A stretch of DNA of 64,000 nucleotides from Physcomitrium patens (Eukaryota > Streptophyta > Bryopsida > Funariales > Funariaceae): assembly GCF_000002425.4 (NCBI RefSeq), contig NC_037254.1, positions 8,564,408-8,628,407 of the forward strand, written 5' to 3'. A program made the position numbers and the translations under genes. Positions 31,522 through 45,300 of the stretch are shown piece after piece. How positions within the stretch are numbered: position 1 is the stretch's first letter; the number at the start of each line of letters is the position of its first letter. The notes under the pieces are model-generated. The model searched no databases. It was given only the letters and a program-made list of their open reading frames with translations, and had not been told where the DNA came from.

Positions 31522-32800
31522 ATTTAATTTTCATCGCAACACGATTATAATTTTTTTTTGAAGATAATATAAAATTTCTAAAATAAATTTTTTTCAACTA
31601 TAAGAAAAAATCAATTATCAAGTAATATTAAGTCTCACACTTATTTTGATTTTTTTATGTAAGTTGTTAAGATGTTTTAAAACTTTAAATGTGTGTTGTA
31701 TACACATACAATAATTTTCAAGCATGAATTTTAGTTTAAATTTTAAAAATTATTATTATATATGATTTATGTGCAGGATAAACAGAATCTATGCATATAA
31801 CTGTTTATCAGATGTAAAATATTTATTGATTTGTAGATACACACTTTTGTAAAAAAATTTTAATTTCTTGCCATTTTGATTGTTCTTCTTTCTTTCTTTC
31901 TTTCTTTCTTTCTTCTTTTTTTTCGCATACGCTGTCCTTATTTTGTACAAAATAAGCATGGTACAAAATTCACATTGTACAAAATGAGCATGGTGGCATA
32001 GCAATTGGTTGTTATTTTTAAATATAAATTTGACAGATAAAATAGGCCACAGTTGGTGTAGAACAAGAGTTTGATTTTCTCTTTGTGGATACCAAAGAGT
32101 CATACAATCATGATATCATGTGGGAATTTAATTTCATAATGTGATTCTAATTTTGAATGCCTTGAAATTTGTACTTTGTTAATGACATGGGTACTTGTAT
32201 GATGGGAATTAAAAAGTGCAATGGGAGGGCATTTCTTAATCACAATCACATTCTTATAGAATATTATTCTACATAACATGCGTACATTGTCTTGTGAGAA
32301 TCTTATTCTATTCCACCACATTGGATTAGTAATTATTTGTTCATTATATGCACCAAAATTAGATGTTAGAGCCAATGATTCCTTTATTAAGTACATACCA
32401 AAGATTGACACTTGGATGCCATAACAAAGTACTATATTATAAAAAATGGAGTTAGACTTTTAACTCAAAACTTTAGGAAGGAAAAAGAAAAAGATAAAAA
32501 AGAAGAAAAAAGAAGAAGAAGAATTAGAAATAAATGGTCTACTTGATATGAAGTATGAATTAGGTTGTGCTTTATAACAATAGTATGATGTTTGCTTAAA
32601 GAGCCAATAAAATCAGAAATTTTGGTTTTGAATGATACTTTTTGAAGATATATTTTTGGTATAGAAATTCACAGTGTTTTTCTTTATTTTATTTTTCACG
32701 TCTAATGGATATAAAATTGATGAAGAGCCTAACACTGAAATTTTAAACTTGTGTGCTTCAATATGATTTAGTAAGAATGAGCCCATTCGGGAGAACGGAC
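30761..32800. other. Spacer: AT-rich, microsatellites, nothing recognised
   Basis: Contains (TA)n at 31046-31080, (TG)n(TA)n at about 31238-31276, (CA)n(TA)n at 31485-31521, (TTTC)n at 31886-31912 and a purine-rich run at 32475-32525. I expected further LRR exons of the pseudogene here and could not recognise any. Confidence 0.6.
31886..31912. repeat. (TTTC)n microsatellite
   Basis: Six to seven TTTC/CTTT units. Confidence 0.9.
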
Positions 32801-32819
32801 TCAAGGGCATAGCACGGAG

Positions 32820-33585
32820 CCCTAAATTCTAAACATCAGGCCTGATTCACGGCCATCTAGGAAATTAAAAGATTTCCCGAAGATCCAGCCCCGAAGTCTC
32901 TTATCGCCGGAACTCAGAAAGAAGTTTCACGACGACAGTTGAGAAGTCGATGCTCCTTCGTCGGTCGGTCGGTTGGTCATTTTCAGTGACGTCCAGGAAT
33001 CCGACGAAAGAACCTCGTCACCTTCGCTAAATTGTTATTCATATGTACATTTCGCAACGCTGATCTGTTCATGGTCGAAGGTGATTTGGTTTGTGTTTGT
33101 GTTTAGTTCACTCGAATTTCGGTTTGTACTGCAATTGTGCTCTAGAAAGTTTTGGTTGTACATTGTTTCGTATTTTATTTTACTTTTACTTTTAATTCGG
33201 ACTGTGCTGGCATCGTGGAAATCATATGCTCATCACGCATCGTGCAATGGCCAATGTGTGCGGCGCTTTGTGACCTCAAAATTGCCTATCCTGGAATTGT
33301 AGAGGCATTCAGACTCGACTAGGAGACAAAGTTTGATGCAACGTGGTCAGGTGTTGGCGTCAACGAGCTTTGAGTTGCAGAAGCGTAGGAGACGGACGGA
33401 GTTGTGATTCATGGACTGCAATTCTGATTAGGAGGAAGGCCCTGATCGTGTGTTACGAATGTGCTGAATCTGTTGGAGCGTGGGTAGAGGGGAAGTAAGT
33501 ATGAAGGGAGAAGAGCGCAACATTGAAACCGAAGAATGGAAAGGTAGAGGAAGGGCCTAGGAGTCCTACTCCAGCAAAGCTGTTG
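32820..33585 (+). other. GC-richer single-copy block, possible 5' part of an unidentified host gene
   Basis: It stands out by composition from its AT-rich surroundings. One frame is open for 109 codons from an ATG at 32973, but it is rich in hydrophobic and aromatic residues and resembles no family I know. A second ATG at 33501 opens MKGEERNIETEEWKGRGRA followed by a stop, and then reads SKAVAQIAKLWESKEKE across the arm boundary at 33586. It could be a promoter/5' UTR or a decayed first exon. Confidence 0.35.
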
Positions 33586-34045
33586 CTCAAATTGCTAAGC
33601 TCTGGGAATCCAAAGAGAAGGAGACGTAAGAATGCAACCTAAAAGTGGTCGAATATGAAGAATTACTCCGGCGTATTGTGTCATATTGAATTATCATAAC
33701 AATTTTTCAACTACCATATAGCGCGGTCGAATTAAAGACCTTCACTCTCCAGATGAAAATCTTAATCTATCTCCTGGATGTAACGAATGTGTTCACTACT
33801 CAAATTTTGGTGACTCGCGAAATGCTCTTCTTGACAGATACCGCAGACCCGAACAGTGGCATGTATGCAGAGGAACCATGTTCGCTTGCAACGAGTCTAT
33901 TCATGATTGCTAAGGAACTGAGTCGGGTATGTTTCCCTTGTGAGTTTCAGTAAGTTAGTGACGAGGAAGTGGGATAGGTAACAGCAGCGGAGATGCTACG
34001 ATTGTAACCGAGACTATCTTTGTGCATCCATGTTTGATGCTGTAT
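33586..34045. other. Innermost right-arm segment, unidentified
   Basis: Mirror of 29851-30310, with a 66-codon open frame at 33753-33953 (plus) of unknown nature. Confidence 0.5.
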
Positions 34046-34088
34046 GTAAATAAAAATATATATATATAAATAAGTATATGTAAATATT

Positions 34089-34123
<35 letters not shown>

Positions 34124-34127
34124 AAAT

Positions 34128-34167
<40 letters not shown>

Positions 34168-34244
34168 AAATATGTATATATATATATATATATATATGTA
34201 TATTTATATATGTATATTTATATATGTATATTTATAAATGTATA

Positions 34245-34280
<36 letters not shown>
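34045..34280. repeat. Compound (TA)n/(TG)n microsatellite
   Basis: Mirror of 29609-29850. Confidence 0.9.
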
Positions 34281-34285
<5 letters not shown>

Positions 34286-34489
34286 GTTGAGCTTTAATCC
34301 CTTACAAGATAATTATTGCAATAGACAACTTGAGATATTCTAGAAGGTCTAAGTAGAAGTTTCTGTAGTTCAATTGATGTCTTTCGACCTCGATGGCCTA
34401 TGAGCTTGCTACTTTAATATAAATTAACGAGATTCATTTATCAACATTGTTCTGTTGAGGAGATTGAAATTAGAAGCAATTGCAAGTAA

Positions 34490-35959
34490 GTTGTATCAGA
34501 AGAGGATCAATATTAGAGAGACAATGCCTCTAGCTCTTCCAATGTGCCAACCTTCTACATAAACATTCAAGTGCTTGGATCATCAATGTTATATCCCACG
34601 TACAAGTTGTTAGAGTACATTGGCATACTACAATTCCTACTATGTTGATATCATTGATTCTTTCATGAAAATGTAAATTTAGCTCTTCAAATTCTTTACA
34701 ATATATGCCTATGGCCTTCAAATCTTAATTCTTGTCATAGCAGTGCTATAGCAGTTTGACTCGATAAATATATTTTTATATAGATAAAAATTTAATCATG
34801 ATATTTTACTATATAAATATGAAGGAAGACTAGCCACAAAAAAGTCCAAGAAATAAAAATTATATAGATCCCGATTTTTGTTTTTGTAATGGAATAATAT
34901 AATAATAATACTTAACAAAAAAGTCCAAGAAATAAAAATTATATAGATCTCGATTTTTATTTTTGTAATGGGATAATATAATAATAATACTTATAGATAG
35001 AAATATTGAAGTATGGTTGTAGACATCATTGTATACCTACAAGTCCAAGACCTTTAAGCCTCTATAAGCATTTACTAGAATGACATGGTCATGACTTAAT
35101 ACTACAAAGGATCATATGACAAACAAACTCTCTAATCTTGGACATTCTCTTGCCAAAAATTAAAGCTCTATAGCTGAAAAATTACTCAAACTAATGTCAT
35201 TGCTATCATCATCACAATTCATCACCATGCAATACCCACTTCTCCTCTTCTTCTAAGGCAATGTAGTGCCTACATCTTTACCTTACTGCAAATATTCATT
35301 AAAGAAACACTTGCAATGATTCAACTATTCAACTAATAGTTCATCCTCAAAATCCTCCAAAAGAAGATTACATTCAACAGAGAATGTTCAAAGTAAAGAT
35401 TGAGGCATTGAAGAATATTACCAACTTTTTTTTATCAAATTTCACTATGTTGTTGATTGTACTATTTTCAAATCTTTATATATCATTATAATATTAGAAG
35501 TTTTTTAATTGCCACAATATCCAAGGTTAGCTACAAAGGAAACTTCAAAAATGGCTTAAATTGCATTGCTTTTGACTTGAATGGATTATAACTTATCATG
35601 AAGTGAACTACAAGACAAATTTGATGTATGAGGCTTATAAAAAATAGTCTCATTATATGACAACAAAGCATTCAATGATGTGAGAGTCGGTCATTGATAG
35701 TTACAATAATAAGTAATCTCTTGTCTACACAAACTTGTTGCAGGTTTGAGAATCTTTGAACTAACTTTGCTAAATATGCATCTGATTCTCCTATTGTGTC
35801 CAAGGTTAGAGAATGGTGACATGCACTCTCTAGCATGTTCTATTTTTTATAGACCAACAAGTAAGCATCTTGGTTGTTGTCCCTTCTGTCTATATATTTC
35901 ATGATTTCTATTAGGATCTCATCTTATAACAAGTTTATTAAAACTTGTCCCTTCACCAT
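34490..35959 (-). pseudogene. F-box/LRR-repeat protein 4-like pseudogene, right-arm copy without element D
   Basis: Minus-strand copy of the left-arm pseudogene. Exon 1 is uninterrupted (35959 to about 35700), showing the F-box-like block and VQRFSNLQQVCVD in one piece, but still with in-frame TAA and TAG. Exon 2-like LRRs lie at about 35197-35015 and exon 3-like at 34721-34490. The exon found at 30580-30760 has no counterpart, because the arm ends first. The intact target site CCAAG at 35800-35804 proves this copy never had D or lost it perfectly. Confidence 0.75.
35800..35804. other. Empty insertion site of element D
   Basis: CCAAG occurs once here, where the left arm has TTTGG-element-CTTGG. 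The C of CTTGG is therefore ancestral and the T at 21994 derived. Confidence 0.9.
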
Positions 35960-37299
35960 GCTTGATGTTCCAACAATCTACTAAAAAATAACTAAAAAGA
36001 TTATTCAATCAATATGGCAATGGTTGCATTGCCCTTTCAATTTATATATATGCCTTTTTTAGCTTCTGTGCTAAGCTTAAGTAAAAAATTCACCAAAATA
36101 TTGGACAAAATTAATACTCTTAAAAGTAGCCATTTTCCATCTTACAAAAAAAATTCACTAGAATTTGCAAAACATGAATCCAATGCACAATAATACACTT
36201 TGCATTCACCATTGTTATGAGCTGAAATCCAAATTGCATCTATGATTGAGTCCCACAACATATATTATAATCAACGAGTATTGGTTTTGTAAAAGTTTGA
36301 TGCACAAAATATGCAATGACCATTTTTCTTGCATGTGTTTTAAGCCGGATGCAAAAATGCTCTCAATAGGAACCCAATCTTTGAGATTTTCACAAGGCTC
36401 CTAAATTTTGAATGAATGAGTAAATGAGTGTGTATCATAGAAAAAACAAACTAATTAATTGTAGTTTGAGTATTGACAAAATAGAATAAAGGTGTGTTCG
36501 CAATCCACACCATGAAAAAATGCTAGAGCATTAAGCTACATTCATACTTTGGCTTCCATATTTCCATTTACAAGGGTATCGCTTTTGTGGAGTGTTGCTA
36601 TCACACTCATTGTCTTATTACATCTAAAGCAGAGACAATACATTGTTGAATTGTGGTATTTTTTTGTGTTTATAAATGTGGTAGTTTTCTTCGAGATTTG
36701 CTTTCAAAATGGATATCAAACTTTTATTGTGGTATTGGTGTAGTTTATAGCTCAAAAATATGACATCAATTTCAGATTATAAATAAAAATATATGCACAA
36801 ATCAACACACATATACACTTTGACATTCTTTTTATTTTGATTCCTTTGATAATAAATAAATCTATGTCAATTATTTATGTATATTGAAATTATATTATAT
36901 TATATTAATAATAATTTAAGAGCTTCTAAAAAAAATAATAAAAAAATATCTAATACTGCCTATGTTAAAAAGAATTGATCACAATCTAATAGTATATATG
37001 TTTGTAATTTAATTAAAGCTCAATCATATCACAAACATTTCATTTAACAAACAAAAAATAATAATATAGTAAGCTGTAATTAGTAAACTTATTATATTGA
37101 TTTTATAATGTTTTAAAGATTAGTATTTTTTAAATAAAGTTTTAAATATTTGTGAGATTAAAACTTATAATAAATTATCCACAATAAACATAGCATAGAT
37201 ATGAAAAGGAAAAACTTAAATATTATCAAAAAAAAAAGTAAGAATAATAATATTATTAATAATATTTTATATAATTATTACAAATATATAAATATCCCT

Positions 37300-37334
<35 letters not shown>

Positions 37335-37817
37335 TCAAATAAAATGGCTAAGCACCAATTTCATGTATTATACATTACATATTATATGCACAAAATACAT
37401 ACACATACAAAAGCAATGTAACAAGAATGTTGAAACAATGAATATAAAAAGAAGGCCAAGGCCAATTATTTTTTAATAGTTTGGTATTATTTAAATGGTA
37501 AGTATAAAACAATCACTATGTTAGAGTTCAATGGCTATAGATATTAATCCTAATTCTTTTAGTATTTATGTCATGTATTCACTTAAAATCACATTGGAAT
37601 CTTAATTCAATTAATCTCTATTGAATCATGTTACATACCAATATGTAATATGTACAGTAACATTTTACTCCATTTACATGAACTATTTTATTTCTCTTTC
37701 AATATCTTCAACCTAAATAACAATTGTAGCTTTATTCAAGTAACTAACCTCATTAAAAACAAATGAAATTTAAAAATTCCATCCTACTATACTTATAAGA
37801 TTAAAAAAAAATAGAAA

Positions 37818-37874
<57 letters not shown>

Positions 37875-39492
37875 TAAATATATATCAATGTATCTTCTAA
37901 GCCATAAATTTATACAAAAACTAAAGAATTTTTTTGGTGGATGCATCATTAAAAGAAAAAAAGAAAAGAAATACATCAAATTAAGATATTATTAAATTTA
38001 TCTCAAAAACCAAACATTACTTTCATCATAATTCTTATTTATCTTATCATTAATATTAGTATTAATATTAGTATACTTTTCTATACAAAAAATTCATATT
38101 TTAAAGAATGTTTTAAAACAAACTTATTAAAAAATTTTAATATTGCAATTCTACTCAATTCTAATTCTATAACATGTCCCCAAAATGAAAGAGAAACAAG
38201 AAATAAGTATAGTTAGTAAGCAAACAGGGAGCCACAAAAGCATGGCAGATTTAATTTAATGGCCATGGCCACTTATTGTCATCGTCATTGTCAATGCATG
38301 TATTGCAAAAATTCAACATTGCCACCATTGCCATCACCATTGTTGTTGCTACTTTACAATCCCCATATACTTCAATGCCCACAAACAAAGTCCTACTTTC
38401 TACTTTGATGTATTTCACTCTACTTTACATTGTAACTTCTTTAATCAATTAGCAGGAATTCATTTATATTGTAAGTATGCAGAAGGGCATAGTGTTGTGT
38501 ATAATTGAGGTTGTTGCAAGTAGAGTAGTTTTACAAATGAACTCAAATGTGAGGTATTAGATGTTAATTAATTCTTCTCAATTCTAAGATAAACTATCTG
38601 AGTTGAACACACTTAAGATTTGGAAGATTTTTCAAAATGTTTTTATAGATCTTTTATAATATGGAATCTTTTTCTTTAGAGTTGTGGCCATTGTATGTGT
38701 AATAAGCTTATAATTGTGAAGAAATCAAATAGGCTAGTTGTGAAGTAAAATAAACCTCTACTAGTTAGAAGTCGAGTCTAATTCACAACAATTTAATTAT
38801 TCTAGATTATAATAGTTGTTGATCAAAACCTGACTTAATGTCCAAAGAACTTAACAACCTTCCAATTATAAAATAAAATAACCACCTAATAGATGATTTC
38901 ATTTAATTTTTAATTACTAATTAACTAATAAGAAATTAATTAAAAATTATTCCATCATTGTAAAGAAAATCAACTTCTTAACAAATTAAATTGACACTTA
39001 AGCAATCATCATCTACTATAATAACTATACAATAATATAAGGTCACTTAAATAATTTAATTAATAATATATAATTAAAAAATAAATAATTATATGATTTA
39101 ATTTAAATCTATATATTTTTTAATTTTTTTTATTATTTATTGTTTATTTTTTAATTTTTATCTAATATTAAATTTTATTCAACTATAAATTCATTTAAAG
39201 TAAATTTCGTCTATAGAAAAAAATTCATCCATAAATAAGATGTCATCTAAAAAATATTATTTATTTAAATCCTAAGTATTCATCAACTTAATCTAATTCA
39301 TTTCAAATCCTAAATTTATTTGAATTCTAATCTAGCTTCATCCAACTGTAATTATTCTTCTAATCTATCTTCATTCTCACTTAAGTCTTCCAATTTGAGA
39401 ATTCTCACCATAGTATGGGTGATGTTTAAAAAAAACCTCTACATGCAATACCATGGTCAAGCAGCAACAGTTAAGTTACGAAGCCAACTTCA
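35960..39492. other. Non-coding mirror of 18294-21838
   Basis: No gene recognised. TA microsatellites lie at about 37302-37331 and 37826-37870. Confidence 0.6.
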
Positions 39493-39849
39493 TAAATTGT
39501 AGTATGCTAATGTACTCTAACAACTTGTATGTGGGATATAACATTGATGATCCAAGCACTTGAATGTTTATGTAGAAAGTTGGCACATTGGAAGTGCTAG
39601 AGGCATTGTCTCTCTAATATTGATCCTCTTCTGATACAACTTACTTGCAATTGCTTCTAATTTCAATCTCCTCTATAGAACAATGTTGATAAATGAATCT
39701 CATTAATTTATATTAAAGTAACAAGCTCACATGCCATCGATGTCGATAGACATCAATTGAACTACCTAAACTTCTACTTAGACCTTCTAGAATATCTCAA
39801 GTTGTCTGTTGCAATAATTTTCTTGTAAGGGATTAAAGCTCAATTTAAT
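39493..39849 (+). pseudogene. Stray inverted F-box/LRR fragment, right-arm copy
   Basis: Mirror of 17937-18293. It is in inverted orientation to the related sequence at 34280-34640 in the same arm. Confidence 0.75.
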
Positions 39850-40813
39850 TTTGTACACATGAAGAGCCACAAGAAATGCTTTATCTAATAATTTTCTTTA
39901 TAAAATTTGATCAATTTTTATTTCAACCGAGATCACTGTAAGTGCCTTAGGAGAATAAGATCTATCCATACAATAATCTACTTGCTCATTGAGTCACTTT
40001 GACAAACCGCGACTATAGTTCGCTCAATCTATAATACCGCAACTTCATAAGGTATTCCTTTGCTCTAATTCAAACCACTCTTCCTTACCACCTCCTCAAG
40101 ACAATGGAACATCTTCATGCAAATATTGTGGTGGCACTACTCGCATAAGATTCAATACTAGATTGGAGCATGAGAAGAACAATCACCAAGATTGATCATA
40201 CTCACATCATCTATACAAAGAGAGGATATTTAGTTGCAACTACAACTACAGTATGTTAATGACAGGACCACATTATCAAGCCATACTGAACAAAACAAAT
40301 CTTGTTAGTAGTCTAAACACCTAAGTCATTGTTATAGCATAATATACTCTAACATGCTAATTTTACAACACCAAAATAATTAGTGCACCTATTGTGCTAG
40401 TTGGAGATGACCACGATGATGTACCTTGAACCATCTTTGCTTTCAAGCCACAGATGGAGAATGAAAAAAAACTTATGCTAATGCTCAATGTAGCACTAAA
40501 CCATTAGAATGATACCATTGAATCGCACAATCCTAAGTAGAAGATGAAATGTAGCTGAACGCCAAACAAGAAACCAGCACCTTAATGACATGAATCAAGT
40601 TGTATACCACTTCGTGATGGTGGATTTCCAATAACAACCAACCACTACCAAGGAACAAAAGAATGTTTGATGAGCCGCTTTTACTATGCAGAATTCTATT
40701 CAATACAAAATAATAGAAGAAGATTCTATTGGATCCTTACTAACATCCATAACCTAGCCGCAAGGCAAAAAATAAGAACAATCTCATATTGCAAAGCCCT
40801 TGATTAACAACAA

Positions 40814-40851
<38 letters not shown>

Positions 40852-42392
40852 AACAACAACAACAACAACAAAAAAAAAGATACCAAGTTGCGGCTCTATT
40901 GCAACAAGAAGAAATGATAAAAAGAACCAAAAAAAAAGAGCTTTGCAATTGGAACAAAAAAAACAAGATTTGGAACTATCAGAGCCTTCAAATTGAAGCC
41001 ACTTTTATCCAAAATTCTCAATGGAACCGAGAGCACACCCCATAGCCATACACATAGTTGAAAAAATTCCATGCTCTCAACCACTTTGCCAGATCTTGGC
41101 AATCCAAATCTGAGAGAATAAAAAATATGAGCAAGAGAATACTATATCACAATATTTCCACCATGTGAAGGAAATCCAATAAAAATATTTTGGAGTGCCT
41201 CAAGCTCGTGACAATGCAAAAAGAAAAAAACAAGAGAGTAAGGAATCTAGAAGTTGGATCCCTATTAATGGAGAGGTTGCTGTCATTTAAGGGCAACCTT
41301 TTGCCACCTTGGTTATATTTTCATTATTTTATTTTATTTTATTTTATTTTATTTGACAATGAGGACTACTTCCATTTGCTATCATCTAATAATAATTACA
41401 AAAAAATCTATTCATAATGGAGATTTGTCTTAATAAATTCTATATAAAGTTATATATCTGCTATAAACAATCTATTTTCTATTTTTTCTTAAAAATTCTA
41501 CTATTAAATCACATAATTTATGATTTTAAGCACAATAATTGTATTTTTATAATAAATGTCTAAGTGAGTCAATTCAGTGAGTCACATATGGTCACCATTT
41601 GAGACAACTCAAAGAGATAGAGAATTTAAAATTCTTGTTCTAAAAGTAAGTCCTTATCTAAAATTAGGAAAATTGGATTTAGTATTCTATCAAGACTATA
41701 TCAATAATGCTATAGAACCAAAGTGAAATTATTCATAGGAAAAATCATACTCAGTATTAATACACTCATGTCTTCTAATGTTACTTTTCTTAAATTAGAT
41801 GACTATTGAAGAGTTTTATCTACTTAATAAAGTAAAGTGAAATAATTCTATTACATAAAAAAAGATATAGACAAAAATAGAAGAAAAATGAAATACTTCT
41901 ATATAAAAATCTAAAAGTTTATATTATATAATTTTCATATAAAGAGAAGCATTAAAGTTAGTAGCTATGAGACCTATATATCCTTTAAGTTGCACACGTT
42001 GGCTACTTTCTTACTTTAACACTAGCTCACATAGATAGCTATCTTTTTGGACTAGATTCAAACTTGGGCCACTTCTTTTATAACCACTTTTGTGGCCAAC
42101 TACCCAACAATTCAACGATGCTAATAAATTCCAAGTCATTTCTAAATCCTATAAAACAAAGTTTTTTTTTTTTTTCATTACTTCTAATAAGAAAGAGAGA
42201 TAAATTTTTTAGTAGAACTAAGGACCATGTAAAGAATAATTTTTTCTTCTTGATGAGTAAAGATTCCTATTTTTTTGATAAAAATCAAGTTTAATTAAGT
42301 TATTTCACTAGATCTTTATTTATTTAAGTGAACAAAGAGTATAATGGTTTTTCTTCTATGAGGTGAATTTTTTCACATCTTATATTCCTTAT
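39850..42392. other. Non-coding mirror of 15401-17936
   Basis: No gene recognised. Holds a poly-A/(AAC)n block at 40806-40870 and (TTTTA)n at 41325-41354. Confidence 0.6.
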
Positions 42393-45300
42393 ATCTATTT
42401 TCCAAATGTTCTTTTTGGAAATAGTTCACCATTTAATATTTCTAATTGTAAAGAATTTTTATCAAATACTTTCTTGATATAATACGGCCCTAATCAAAGA
42501 ACAATTTTTTTTTTAAGAAATTCCATCTTCATGGCATCTTATAATAGCACTAGTATTCTTGATTGTAAGACTTTTTTCTTGTATTTTTTTTATCAAAAGC
42601 AATTTTTTTCCTTTGTTGAATTGCTTTTATATCTTGAGCCTGAATCCTTTGAATTTCATCAAAGCCCTCCAATTATTCTAATCTATCCATCAAGGATTCT
42701 TGGGTAGTTGACCTATCATCTATTACTATTATTAAAAAATTGACTTCAAACTCTATTGGTAGTATAGCTTCTACTCCATATACTAAGAAAAATAGAATGG
42801 CCTTGGTTGTGACCTTGTAGATTGTCTAATAAGCCCATAAGGTTGCAAGTAATTTTATATTCCAATCCCTCTTTGAGTCTTATACTATTTTTCTTAGAAT
42901 ATTTACTAAGATTTGGTTCATTCTTTTCGTATGACTATTAGTTTGTAGATGGTAAGGAATATTCATATAATGGTTTATATTAGACTATTAGTCAGTTCTT
43001 CTATCACGCTGTTCAAGAAGTGTATTCCTTGATTATTCATCAAAATTTTGAGACAACCAAATCAAGTAACGATTTGCTCATATATAAAATTAGCTAGATG
43101 GATAGTGTCATTGGTTTTTATAACTTTTGCTTCAGCCTATTTTATTAAATATTCTATGGCTACTATAATGTATTTCATCTTTTTTGAAGAATTAAGATGA
43201 ACTTCTCCTATATAATCAATCCTCTATTTTTCATAGGGAACTAAAAGCAAGGATATGTAGAGAGGATGTACTATATACAAATCATTTTTTGTAGAACATT
43301 GGTAATCATTGCATTGTTTAACATAATCATAAGCACCTTGAAATATGGTAGACCAATAATATCAAGCTCTCATTGTCTTTTGAATCATCAGTCTACATGA
43401 GAAGTGTCTCCCATATGTGCTAGCATGACATGCCATTAATATGGCTGATACTTCACTAGCCACCATATATTATCTGAGTAAACTATCTATTCTTCAAGAA
43501 TATATATATTTTTTTATTTTTTATAATAACAAATAAAATGCTATTAATTCTAATCTTTTGATATTTATGTTTGGAATTTTTTTTAAAAAATTGATTAGAA
43601 TTCAAAAATTCTACAATATGATAGTACCAAGTAAGATGGACAGAAATGCTAAAAAATGATTCATCTAGCAAGTTATCATTAATAGGATTAAGACTTAATT
43701 TTTTTTTAACCTTGAAAGATAGTCGGCTTGGTTATGTAATTTTTTGAGTTTATATTCTATCTTATAGTCAAATTTTCTTAGTAATAATATCTATTGAGCT
43801 ACATGACTACTCAAATTTGTTTTATTGATTAAGTATTTGATGGCCATATAATCAAAAAAAAATACGAAAAAATTTAATAAAAGATAATGTTAAAATTTTC
43901 TTCACAGAGAAAATCATGGCCAAACACTCTCTTTTGATGGTACTATAATTTTGTTTTATCACATTTAACTTCTTGCTAAGAAATGCGACAAGATAATCTT
44001 TATACCCACCTTTTGTTAGTTGACATAATGCACTACCTACTACTATAGATGAAGCATCACAATAGATATAGAAATGAACATCCCAATTAGGTGGTTTTAA
44101 AATGGAATAGTAGCTTAATGTCATTTTTATCCAATCAAAGACACCTTAATACTCTTTCGTCTATTCAAACTTAACCAACTTTCTTTTGATATTAATAACA
44201 GATGAAGTTTTTGTGGCATAATTGGGAATTAATTCTTGATACTATCTAAGATGTCCTAAGATTCTTTCTGACTCCTTAACATTTGTAAGAAGTTGCATTT
44301 TAACTATGACTTCTATTTTTTCTTGGTCAGATTTTCTTCTCGCTTTAGAAACCACATAATTCAACAAAACCTCTTTTTGGACTGCCAAATATATTTTATT
44401 AAGATTTAAAGCAATTTCCATTTTTCTATACCTTTCTAAGATTTCTTTTACATGTTCTAAATGGTTCGTAGCATTGGATTGGATGCTAAAATCATCTATG
44501 AACACTGTCATAGATTTTAGGAGTAAATTCCAAAAGGCAAAGGTCATGGCTCATTGGAAGACAGAAGAGGCATTACAAAGCCTCAAAGACATGACCAAAA
44601 AAATAAAAGTACTCCAAGGAGTGGTTAAAGCTATTGAATGGCGATCTTCTAGGACTATGGTAATTTAATTATAACTTGAATATCCATCTATAAAAGTATA
44701 GGTTTTGTGACATGCCACTTCATCTAGGATACTATTAATAAAAGAAGAGAAAAATGGTCTTTTTGGGTGTACTTGTTAAGTTTTCTACAATCTATGTACA
44801 CTCTTAATTTACAATTCTTTTTCTTTATGTGGACTATGAGTGATTTTTTCTCCCCTCACTTAAATTCAATTTGATTCAATTTTGACTTAGATTAAAATTC
44901 AATATTAATCTAGATAGGCATTTAAATTATAAATATATAAAAAATAAAAAAAATAAAATGATATAACAATCACAATTAATTTAATCAAACACAACAAGTC
45001 AAATATATAATTTTTTATAATTTCTTTAAAATTATAGTCAAATAAATTAATTTCCTTCTAAGATTTACTTAATCAAGTTTAAACTCTAAAAATTATAAAT
45101 AAAGATAAAAATAAAATAAAATAAAATATATTAGAATTAATAATTAAAAATTTAGTGAAAAGTTTAAAATAATTAGAATAAGAAATTAAAGATAAAAATA
45201 AAAAGTTATAAACTAATATTAAAATTAAAAGATGAAAATAAAAAGATAAGGTAATTTTTTTTTATCTTTTAAAGATAAAGATGGATGAAAAGATAAAATT

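Larger units (their letters stand above)
30311..33585. other. Spacer of the inverted repeat
   Basis: Single-copy sequence between the arms. Complementarity breaks at 30311/33585: 30306-30310 still pairs with one mismatch, then it stops. The spacer holds one exon-like block of the F-box/LRR pseudogene (about 30580-30760), several TA/CA microsatellites, a (TTTC)n tract, and a less AT-rich block at 32820-33585. About 3275 bp long. Confidence 0.9.

Noticed and set aside
32973-33302. 109-codon open frame in the spacer as a membrane protein
   Set aside because: Hydrophobic stretches come from T-rich sequence, and no family, splice context or homologous copy supports it. Kept only as part of an unidentified block.
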